Assembly (NCBI RefSeq): GCF_000724625.1
Contig: NZ_CP007139.1
Location: 186,001 to 250,000 of the forward strand
Direction: 5' to 3'
Length of the DNA stretch: 64,000 nt
From: Fimbriimonas ginsengisoli Gsoil 348
GTDB taxonomy: Bacteria; Armatimonadota; Fimbriimonadia; Fimbriimonadales; Fimbriimonadaceae
Shown here: positions 16,379 to 23,212 of the stretch, in pieces
Position numbering within the stretch: the stretch's first letter is position 1
Layout of the letters: each line of letters starts with the position of its first letter
Program-made: the position numbers and the translations under genes
The notes under the pieces: generated by a model
Database searches by the model: none
The model's input: only the letters and a program-made list of their open reading frames with translations
What the model was told of the DNA's origin: nothing

Positions 16379-17985
16379 ACGTGGACGGCGTGCGCCGCTC
16401 CCGCGCTATCGGTGCCGAAGTAGAAAGGCGAGAGCTCCAGACCCCGCTGGTGGCGGAGGAGACGGAGCAGCTCGTCGTAGTACCGGGCGTGGGCATGCGG
16501 TTGCGTCGACTCCAAGATGGTCCCCTCGCCAAGGTCCGCCAGTAGACGTTGTACGGTGGCAGTTAGCTTTCGGGCATGCGGCGTCGATCCGAAGCTGGAG
16601 GCGATTCGCTCAATATTGGTGAGCATCGCTCGGGCAAGGATCGGGTTTGGCTTCGCTACCGATTCAAGCAGCTCTGCGCACGAGAAGCTTAACAAATAGC
16701 CGACGGCCGCGGAAATTTCGGGGCGGCCGACTTCACTTTGAATGTAATTGAAAGCCTCGGCGGCCTCGCGCTGAAGGTCGGCGTAGGCCCGCGCCCGCGC
16801 GGTTAGCGCCTGAAGCTCGGCGCCCGACCGCTGGCCGCTTCGCGTCAGGGAGTCGACTTGCTGGGTAAGTTCGCGGCCGACGCGCTGGTGTTCGTCCTGA
16901 GCCTGCTTCAGTTTCGCAGCCAAAGCGTCGGCATCGGCACGGGCTTTATGGTGCGCCGCCCGCTCATCCTCGATCGACTTGACTGTCTCGTCGCGGTCCC
17001 GTACCCAAGCGTTGTGCTGGTCGCGGTACTCCTTGGAAGAGCGCTTGGTCTCCTCCAATGCCTGCTTCAACATTAGGATCTCTTCGTCCCGCTTGGCCAG
17101 GCGCGCCGACAGGTCCGCGGCTACTCGCTTGCTGTCGTCAACAGGCGCAGCCGGCTTTTTCTTTGGCGCCACCGCGGCACGAACGGCGAAGCCGGCTCCT
17201 CCCCCTACGAGCAGCGAGAGGAGCACGGGTAGCCAAGGGAACCCTGTGCCTTCTTTGGGTTCGGCCACGGTTGTGGGGGTCGCCGGCTTGCCGGAGGAGC
17301 CTCCGGTTGTGGGCGCGGGAGCGGCTAGCGCCGGCGGCGTGATGTCCAAGACGACCGGCCCCTTGGCGCCTTCGATGAGAATCGGTCCCGGTTGAACGGC
17401 AGAAGTCGAAACCGCCGATACGAAGTCGGAGAGCGGGTTCGCGCTGCCAGAGGGGGCGCCTACCTTTTGCAGGAGCGCGGCGCCGACCTGTGGCCCAGTG
17501 GCGGAAAGGCGCTGTTCTAGAAAACTCTCTACCCCGGGGGCGTCGGACGAGGTCCACCCGGAAGTTCCGTTCGTGAAGGTCGCCGAGGACTCGCGACCGG
17601 TCGGATCGTAGGCCCTCAAACGGGTGTTTTTCGGGTCCAAAACCTTGGTTTCGAGCGAGGCGCTCGGTTTCAACAGAACGACGCCGCCGAGAGGGCTGCC
17701 TGCTTGGACGGCGTCGAGGGTCGTCTTCCAAGGGGATTCAACCCCTTTTCCGACGAGCGTCTTGAGCCGAGCCAGCCAAGTTCGGTCTTTTTCTTTGCCG
17801 GCCGGTTGGATCGTCCATCCGCCTTGGGGGCTCGCGGTGACGGTCGGCGCACCTTTTAGCCAAAGGCGAATCCGTCCATCGGGAAATTGAAACACGCGAA
17901 TCGGGTCGGCGGCGGAGGCGACGGTCGAGACGAGGATTAGGCCAATGAGGACCGCGGGTCGAAGTGGGTGTGCACGGAGCGGCAC
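16375..17985 (-). CDS. Bitopic membrane protein with long cytoplasmic coiled coil
   Basis: About 536 residues from a GTG at 17983-17985. A TTG at 18093 overlapping the previous stop is possible, but the extra 36 codons fall wholly in dispersed repeats. From the GTG comes a clean signal peptide (hydrophobic AVLIGLILVSTVA, cleavage ASA-ADP). Then come an extracytoplasmic region of ~220 residues, a Pro/Ala/Thr-rich linker, one membrane helix (FPWLPVLLSLLVGGGAGFAV) and a KKK cytoplasmic anchor. A ~125-residue charged heptad coiled coil and a helical C-terminal domain follow. No enzyme motif. It lies between the vWA-ATPase gene and the SEDS-PBP gene, suggesting a scaffold that bridges them. Confidence 0.72.
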   Translation of the reverse strand: MPLRAHPLRPAVLIGLILVSTVASAADPIRVFQFPDGRIRLWLKGAPTVTASPQGGWTIQPAGKEKDRTWLARLKTLVGKGVESPWKTTLDAVQAGSPLGGVVLLKPSASLETKVLDPKNTRLRAYDPTGRESSATFTNGTSGWTSSDAPGVESFLEQRLSATGPQVGAALLQKVGAPSGSANPLSDFVSAVSTSAVQPGPILIEGAKGPVVLDITPPALAAPAPTTGGSSGKPATPTTVAEPKEGTGFPWLPVLLSLLVGGGAGFAVRAAVAPKKKPAAPVDDSKRVAADLSARLAKRDEEILMLKQALEETKRSSKEYRDQHNAWVRDRDETVKSIEDERAAHHKARADADALAAKLKQAQDEHQRVGRELTQQVDSLTRSGQRSGAELQALTARARAYADLQREAAEAFNYIQSEVGRPEISAAVGYLLSFSCAELLESVAKPNPILARAMLTNIERIASSFGSTPHARKLTATVQRLLADLGEGTILESTQPHAHARYYDELLRLLRHQRGLELSPFYFGTDSAGAAHAVHV

Positions 17986-18086
17986 GCGTAGGTGCCGGCT
18001 ACACGGCTTCGCCATAGGGGAGGCCGCTCTGGAGAGCGGCGGTCCGGGGCTTCGCCGCCGGGTCATCGGCTGGGAGCCGATGCTAC
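17986..18086. repeat. Composite repeat (family B copy 2 plus family D)
   Basis: CACGCGTAGGTGCCGGCTAC, then GGCTTCGCCATAGGGGAGGC, CTCTGGAGAGCGGCGGTCC, and finally CATCGGCTGGGAGCCGATG followed by CTAC. The first modules match 6392-6503 in order. The block fills the space between the vWA-ATPase stop (18090) and the likely start of the coiled-coil gene. Confidence 0.72.
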
Positions 18087-18089
18087 TTT

Positions 18090-21000
18090 TCAATTTTGCG
18101 GCTCCCGGGGGAGTTGGTCGGGCCAGACTTTTTTCCAGATGTTGTCCTTCAACTCGCCGAAGTTCCCAAGTCGGACGGGGGCGCCGTTGACGGCTAGGCG
18201 GCGGATCGTTCCTTCGGTCTCCGGCTGGTAAGTTACACAGAATTCGCGGCCGGTGAAGCGACCGAGGCGGCTGATCATTCCGTCGTCGAACTCGGTTCCC
18301 GAGTGGAACGCGCCGGGGGTGAAGACGAAGTAGTGGCCGACGTCGGTCGGCGTTCGAACCATGTCGGCTCCCTCCGAGTTCAGCTCCTGCATTCGCACCG
18401 AGTACACCTGGGCGGCTTCGTCGGTTTGGGCGACTTTTACGAAGCCGTACGTCCCGTGCAAGGCGTCCCGGTTCTGGGGGCGGTGCCCCGAAGTCGCGTA
18501 GACCACCGCGCCTTTGCTGCAGGCATCCTTCGAATCCTGGCCCGTCAGCGTGTCGAGCGCGACGATGTCGCGCCCCACCCGGTCTCCGAAAAGCTCCCGC
18601 AATGCCCGCCGAATCGGGCCGAATTGTGAGGCTTGACCGCCGACCACGACGTGGGTTCTGCCCCGTTCGACGATGCTTTGAATCGCTAGATCGACTTCTT
18701 CACGCACGGAGCCGAGGCTGCCGAACGCCTGGGCATCGGTCTTGTTTGCAACCGTGGCTCCGAGCTCGATGAGGAGCCGGTGGATGTTGAGTTGGACGTA
18801 ATTGCGGATCTGCGCGCCGAGCCAGTCGAGGTTGGCGGTGTCTCGCTCCTTAGCGGCACGGGCCACCTTCGGCTTGTCGGGCGCGACGCGGCGCGAGCCT
18901 TTGATTCGCGCCAGCATTTCACGCCACATTGCCCGCAGCTCCGCTTTAAACGATCGCTTCGGGCGGTCTTTTAGCGTCGCCAACACGCCGCGGCCGAGGT
19001 CTGCCTCGACGACGAGAGCGTCGTGGAGCCGCTGTCGAAACTCCTCGATTCCGGCCGATTGGTTGATCGACCAGTCGGGGATATCCAGATAGCCGATCTC
19101 GACGAAGCGCATGATGCTGCGCACGATGGTCTCGATCGCGGGTTGGGCGCTCGCCGGCGTCGTCATGGAATACCGTTCGCCAAACGCCTGCTTGACTTCC
19201 TCGACGAGGTCCGCCATCGCATAGAGGGCTTCGGAGTAGGCCGCGTCGGAGACCAGTCCCGGATTCTTCACCCAGAGGAAGCTCATCGGAGGCTCGACCA
19301 TCGGACCGAGGTTCCCTCGATCGCCGAGCAAATGGCCGTGTTCGCGGAAAACGCGCTTCAGCTCGCGCTCGAAGAACTGAACGAACAGGTAGGTGAGCTC
19401 TCCGCCGCCCGAGCTGCGCCCGGTTCGGGCTCGGACCCACACGTGCTCTTCGCCATCGACCACTTGCGTCTGAAGCAGGCTCAGATCGGTCGTTCCGCGG
19501 CCGACGTCGATGGTCAGGATCTGTGTCGACGGGGAGGGATCGTCCGAATCCGTCGCGCCTTTCGCTTTGCGCGGCTTCGATAAGTAGTAGTACGCGAGCG
19601 CGTCGGACTCCGAGATCGTGCTCACCCGTCCCACCCGCGCGTACCGCTCGACGGTTCGTCGCAGGTTTTCTGCGTGCTCGACGCTATACACGTTCGGCAC
19701 CGTTAGGATCACCTCGATCTCGTTCGGGTCGATCCCTCGCAAGATCGGCGACTGGAGGATTAGGTTACGAAGCACCTGGGTAGTCAGGTGGCCGATCGCG
19801 GTCTCCGGCGAGAGGTCGAGCGGCTCGCCGGTGATGGTCCGGAAGTTGGGGAACGCCTCTCGGATGCCGTATTGGAACATCACCTTGGGGTTTGGCAGGG
19901 TGGTGTTCACTTTAGGGGCGACCCGCGCCGACTGAAACATCAGGAAGATGCTCTGCCGGTAACCGGGCAAAATGGTCGGCTCGGCCCGAGTCAGGTCGAA
20001 GAAATCGAGCGTCGCGTGCCACTCGGGGAGGGTTCGCTCCGCCTGGTTCTCCTGGAGCTCGATTCGGCTTCGCAAGCGCGGCGAGACGTCGGCGGGGGCG
20101 CCCCCTCGCTGGGTCCAGAGAAGGTTCGGCTGCCGGTCCGGCACCATGATCGGCGCGAAATGCTGCAGTGGCACCATCCGCAATTCTTGCCCGTCGTCGG
20201 TGGCGTAGACGGCGGCCATCGAATCGGAGCCGAGGTCGAGAGCGACGTAATGCTTCATCTGTCGGGAAACCAGCGCCTTCCGGGCGGGAAGCGGACGCGG
20301 ATACGTGATCTCGGCGGAGCAGGCGTCGCTGCCGCGTCGAACCGATACGTTTGCTTGTACCGGATACGGCGGAACCTCTGCCCAGGTGGCAATCGCGTCT
20401 CCGGCAAACGCCTCGACCGGCACTTCCAGGGACGTTTGGCCTAGCCACCGGGCATCGCCATCCTTGACGGCCAGGGTTAGGGTGGCGTCACGGTAAAAAA
20501 TCCGTCGCATCCAACGGGGTGGGAGGATCACTCTCAGCGCTTCCCCGCCTACGAACGGCGGCTTCGGCACCTCGTCCGCGATCGGAGCCACCTGGATGCC
20601 AAGGGCGGGCAGCAAGATTGGATTCCCGTAGCCCGGCAGCTTTAGGCGGAAGTGCCGGCCCGCGCGCCAGGAATACCAAAGCCAAAGCGCCGTCCCCGCC
20701 ACGGTTGCGAACAGGAGAAAGAGGAAACTGTTTTCCAGCCGCCGGCCAATCGTGTGGGTGCCCGGTATCGGTACCGCGGCATTGATAACGTAGACGGTAT
20801 CGGCGCGCCGGGTACCGAGCCAACCGCCCGGTTGATCGGATGTGACGGCGAGCCGCACCGTCGCCGGCTCGACCCCGCCGGGCAGTGAGCCAAACTTCAT
20901 GGGCGACTCGAGGGTATCGCCGGCCTCGCCAACTTTCCCCTCGCCGTGGGCGTTCGGGGAACCGGCGGTGATTCGCGCCGCCGCGTGCTGCCCGAACCGC

Positions 21001-21881
21001 TTGCGGATCTTTTCGCTCGGATCGATACGAACCACCGCGGTGGGATGGGGACCTCCCTCGTCTTGCCACCCGATGTCGATCGATCCGACCGCAGGAATGG
21101 CGGCCGCTTCGGCGGACGCGCGTTCGCGAGCTCGATTCAGCACCTCGTATCCGCTGAGATAGACCGGCTTTGCCTTACCGAAGGCTCGGATCTCTTGCTC
21201 GAAAAGCGGCTCCTCGACTCCGTCGGCGCCAACAAACCGGTACTCCTTTCCGACCTTTCGCCGCAGCGCTCGAATCCATGCCGAGTCGCCGGGCCGGGCG
21301 AAGTGCTCCAGCACCTCCGCCTCTTCGGCCATGGTGCCGCCGTTCGCCTCGTTATCGCTAAGGATGAGCACGAAGGTTCGCTGGACCCTTGTTCCACTCG
21401 GAACCTGGGACGCGTCCAGAGCCATTGCTCGAGCCCACGCCAGGGCGGTCAGGTTGTAGCCCCGCTCCGGCTGAAGAGCGTCGGCGAGTTGCTCTCGGGT
21501 GACCCGCGGCTCATGCGTGATCTGAGGGTGGAGGTAATCCTTCTTAAGGTCGTGCCATTTCAGCCTTCGGTAGGCGGTCGAAGCTTCGCCGCCGGAATCG
21601 ATGCCGAATTGAAGGACCGTGACGAGATCGTGCGCCGGATCGAAGCGAGGGAGTCCCTCGAGCTTTTCACTTCCGTAAAGCGAATCGAGTAAGCGATGGA
21701 CCGCTCTCTTCGCGGAAGAGGACCGTTCCCCTTGCATCGACCGGGAGGCGTCGAGAAGGACGATCAGATGGTTGGGATGGTCCGGCACCACCGTCCCGCC
21801 TTCCGCCCAAGCTCCAACGGCCGCCGCAAGCAGAGCCGCGGCGGCCAGGAGGCGGGGGAGGAAGGACGAGTTCGAAAGCAT
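18090..21881 (-). CDS. vWA domain - membrane helix - Hsp70/actin-like ATPase fusion
   Basis: A 1263-residue protein. Residues 1-26 are a signal peptide (LLAAAALLAAAVGAWA). A von Willebrand A domain (~37-250) has a MIDAS DASRS at 44-48, a Thr in NLTALAWA and Asp in LILSDNEANGG. One membrane helix at ~385-404 is followed by Arg/Lys, so the rest is cytoplasmic. After a beta region (~410-540) comes an Hsp70/actin-fold ATPase: phosphate-1 YVALDLGSDSMAAVY (~545-559), EVILTVPNVYSVEHAENLRR, SESDALAYYYL, phosphate-2 TIDVGRGTTDLSLL (~790-803) and an adenosine-type motif HVVVGGQASQFGPIRRAL near 1085. This places a metal-dependent adhesion domain outside and a nucleotide-driven domain inside. It is the first of three genes ending in SEDS-PBP. 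Confidence 0.82.
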   Translation of the reverse strand: MLSNSSFLPRLLAAAALLAAAVGAWAEGGTVVPDHPNHLIVLLDASRSMQGERSSSAKRAVHRLLDSLYGSEKLEGLPRFDPAHDLVTVLQFGIDSGGEASTAYRRLKWHDLKKDYLHPQITHEPRVTREQLADALQPERGYNLTALAWARAMALDASQVPSGTRVQRTFVLILSDNEANGGTMAEEAEVLEHFARPGDSAWIRALRRKVGKEYRFVGADGVEEPLFEQEIRAFGKAKPVYLSGYEVLNRARERASAEAAAIPAVGSIDIGWQDEGGPHPTAVVRIDPSEKIRKRFGQHAAARITAGSPNAHGEGKVGEAGDTLESPMKFGSLPGGVEPATVRLAVTSDQPGGWLGTRRADTVYVINAAVPIPGTHTIGRRLENSFLFLLFATVAGTALWLWYSWRAGRHFRLKLPGYGNPILLPALGIQVAPIADEVPKPPFVGGEALRVILPPRWMRRIFYRDATLTLAVKDGDARWLGQTSLEVPVEAFAGDAIATWAEVPPYPVQANVSVRRGSDACSAEITYPRPLPARKALVSRQMKHYVALDLGSDSMAAVYATDDGQELRMVPLQHFAPIMVPDRQPNLLWTQRGGAPADVSPRLRSRIELQENQAERTLPEWHATLDFFDLTRAEPTILPGYRQSIFLMFQSARVAPKVNTTLPNPKVMFQYGIREAFPNFRTITGEPLDLSPETAIGHLTTQVLRNLILQSPILRGIDPNEIEVILTVPNVYSVEHAENLRRTVERYARVGRVSTISESDALAYYYLSKPRKAKGATDSDDPSPSTQILTIDVGRGTTDLSLLQTQVVDGEEHVWVRARTGRSSGGGELTYLFVQFFERELKRVFREHGHLLGDRGNLGPMVEPPMSFLWVKNPGLVSDAAYSEALYAMADLVEEVKQAFGERYSMTTPASAQPAIETIVRSIMRFVEIGYLDIPDWSINQSAGIEEFRQRLHDALVVEADLGRGVLATLKDRPKRSFKAELRAMWREMLARIKGSRRVAPDKPKVARAAKERDTANLDWLGAQIRNYVQLNIHRLLIELGATVANKTDAQAFGSLGSVREEVDLAIQSIVERGRTHVVVGGQASQFGPIRRALRELFGDRVGRDIVALDTLTGQDSKDACSKGAVVYATSGHRPQNRDALHGTYGFVKVAQTDEAAQVYSVRMQELNSEGADMVRTPTDVGHYFVFTPGAFHSGTEFDDGMISRLGRFTGREFCVTYQPETEGTIRRLAVNGAPVRLGNFGELKDNIWKKVWPDQLPREPQN

Positions 21882-21932
21882 GATAGGAACCGCCGGATTC
21901 TACGCCGCGAAGGGCAGGCGGGTTGAGGGCCT

Positions 21933-22442
21933 TCAGGCTTCGGCGAATAGGTCACGGACGGTTTTATAGGATAAGAACAGCCGCAGCGGATTCACGGTTG
22001 AGGGGATCATGTCGAACTTTTCATAGAACCGCTTGGCTTCCTCATCCTTTGCATCTACTACAAAGAGGCGAACGGGAGCCGCTCCGGATTCCATTACGGC
22101 CCATGTCCTACGAATTGCGTCCACGAAGAGCGAACGTCCGAGACCTTTCCCTTGCACCGACCGGTCGACGGCAAATCGCGCCATAAGCACTGCCGGTATG
22201 GTGCTGGGCATCCCTCGTCCCAGTTTCTTTGGCGACTCTTCTTGTCTGACTGAGACGAATGTAAGCGTGTAATATCCGACGACACGGAGCCCGCTCGCCA
22301 CTACGTAAGTGCGGGAGAGCATCGCGTTCTGCTTATCTAATGCGTGAAGTCGCAGAAAGTCGTTCAACTGAGGCTTGCCGCAGTCGAACAGGGAAGTTTG
22401 GTGGCCATCTCGTATCGGGACGGGCGGGCTAAGCTCGATCAT
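21933..22442 (-). CDS. GNAT acetyltransferase, TacT-type toxin
   Basis: A 169-residue GNAT protein. TacT toxins acetylate the amino group of aminoacyl-tRNA and stop translation. Features are an N-terminal DGHQTSLFDCGKPQLNDFLR (the 'F.cG...Ld.fL' opening typical of this toxin clade), VVGYYTLTFVSV, MARFAVDRSVQGKGLGRSLFVDAI (acetyl-CoA loop QGKGLG) and a C-terminal FYEKFDMIPS with the Tyr general-acid position. It overlaps the DUF1778 gene by 14 bp. Confidence 0.85.
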   Translation of the reverse strand: MIELSPPVPIRDGHQTSLFDCGKPQLNDFLRLHALDKQNAMLSRTYVVASGLRVVGYYTLTFVSVRQEESPKKLGRGMPSTIPAVLMARFAVDRSVQGKGLGRSLFVDAIRRTWAVMESGAAPVRLFVVDAKDEEAKRFYEKFDMIPSTVNPLRLFLSYKTVRDLFAEA

Positions 22443-22716
22443 CCCAAACCGGTGTCTTTTTCAGGGCCTCGCGGAGGTGGGGCGTGGGACTCGCTTCGTC
22501 CATTAGGGACGCGAGCCATCGATACTCTTCCGCAGAGACGGTAACCACCGCCTCTGCGGCAATTACCTGCTCTGCCTCGCGTAGAGAGGCTTGAAGCACA
22601 AACTGACTGACGTTCATATGCCTCGCCAGCGCGGCTTGGGCAAGGACCGCCTTCTGGTCGGCACTCGTCCGAATTGAAAGTCGATCTTCTTTCCCGTTCG
22701 AGGCTAGGTGTGACAT
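22429..22716 (-). CDS. DUF1778 (TacA-type) antitoxin
   Basis: 95 residues from the ATG at 22714-22716. Longer upstream frames run into repeats. It has an N-terminal ribbon-helix-helix region (DRLSIRTSADQKAVLAQAAL, then MNVSQFVLQASLREAEQVI) and a C-terminal tail that would cover the toxin (PTPHLREALKKTPVWDDRA). DUF1778 proteins repress their own operon together with the GNAT toxin. A strong promoter lies only about 10 bp upstream, so the transcript should be nearly leaderless, which agrees with the missing Shine-Dalgarno. Confidence 0.85.
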   Translation of the reverse strand: MSHLASNGKEDRLSIRTSADQKAVLAQAALARHMNVSQFVLQASLREAEQVIAAEAVVTVSAEEYRWLASLMDEASPTPHLREALKKTPVWDDRA

Positions 22717-22726
22717 CGCAGGTTCA

Positions 22727-22756
22727 ATTGTATCACCAACGTACACCCACTGGCAA
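22727..22756 (-). promoter_or_regulatory. Sigma-70-type promoter of the TacA/TacT operon
   Basis: On the minus strand TTGCCA (22751-22756), an 18-bp spacer and TACAAT (22727-22732). The predicted start of transcription falls a few bases before the antitoxin ATG. Confidence 0.65.
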
Positions 22757-22771
22757 GGGGAAACATGGATC

Positions 22772-22794
22772 CATCGGCTGGAAACCAGTGCTAC
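22772..22794. repeat. Palindrome family D, diverged copy
   Basis: CATCGGCTGGAAACCAGTGC followed by TAC; stem CTGG/CCAG with compensating changes relative to the main family. A C-rich family A-like remnant follows at about 22800-22832. Confidence 0.6.
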
Positions 22795-22902
22795 GACCGG
22801 AACCTCCACCCCCAACCCCCCTCCTCCTCCCGTTCGCGATCTGCGGTGTCGAAATATGGGACACGGTAACCGCGACGGCAAGAGGAGGGGGCTCCGGAGA
22901 GG

Positions 22903-22932
22903 TTGGCAAAACCTGCGCGGATGGTGTAAGGT
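22903..22932 (+). promoter_or_regulatory. Candidate promoter of the ilv leader
   Basis: TTGGCA (22903-22908), an 18-bp spacer and TAAGGT (22927-22932). The -35 is good and the -10 weak (three of six consensus positions). It lies directly before the leader peptide at 22943. Confidence 0.4.
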
Positions 22933-22942
22933 GTATGTAACC

Positions 22943-23047
22943 GTGAGTTCACACGTCGTCGCGAGCAAGGTTCAGGTCCGGGATACCAAGGTGTCCGGGC
23001 TTCTGCTTGCGTCTCTATCCCTAATTATTCTAGGCATTACCACTTAA
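22943..23047 (+). CDS. ilvL: Branched-chain amino acid leader peptide (attenuator)
   Basis: A 34-codon frame starting GTG with AAGGTG 9 nt upstream. The second half reads LLLASLSLIILGITT before TAA: six Leu, three Ile and two Thr in 15 residues, with six Val (counting the GTG start) in the first half. Such a peptide senses charged tRNA for exactly the amino acids made by the downstream genes. When those tRNAs are short, the ribosome stalls and the terminator hairpin at 23083-23116 is prevented from forming. It ends 36 nt before that hairpin and 166 nt before ilvB. The symbol is used by function; homology to enterobacterial IlvL is not implied. Confidence 0.75.
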   Translation: MSSHVVASKVQVRDTKVSGLLLASLSLIILGITT

Positions 23048-23082
23048 ACCTGGGAAGACACGACGACACTCGAAAGAATGAA

Positions 23083-23116
23083 AGAAGGCCTTCCTGGGAA
23101 ACCGGGAAGGCCTTCT
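23083..23116 (+). terminator. Attenuator hairpin upstream of ilvB
   Basis: AGAAGGCCTTCC TGG, a GAAA tetraloop, then CCG GGAAGGCCTTCT: 12 perfect pairs plus three inner pairs (one G-T). Downstream bases are TCTGCTTT, a weak T tract. The position after the Leu/Ile-rich leader peptide makes it the probable attenuation terminator. AAGGCCTT within the arms is itself palindromic, so alternative pairing is possible. Confidence 0.72.
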
Positions 23117-23212
23117 CTGCTTTAAGGGCTCGCAGATGCGCCCGCCGAGCAAAAGAGGTGAACGAAAGGAAGGATACGCGCCGACAACGCCGTCGGCTCT
23201 CAAGGTCCGAGG

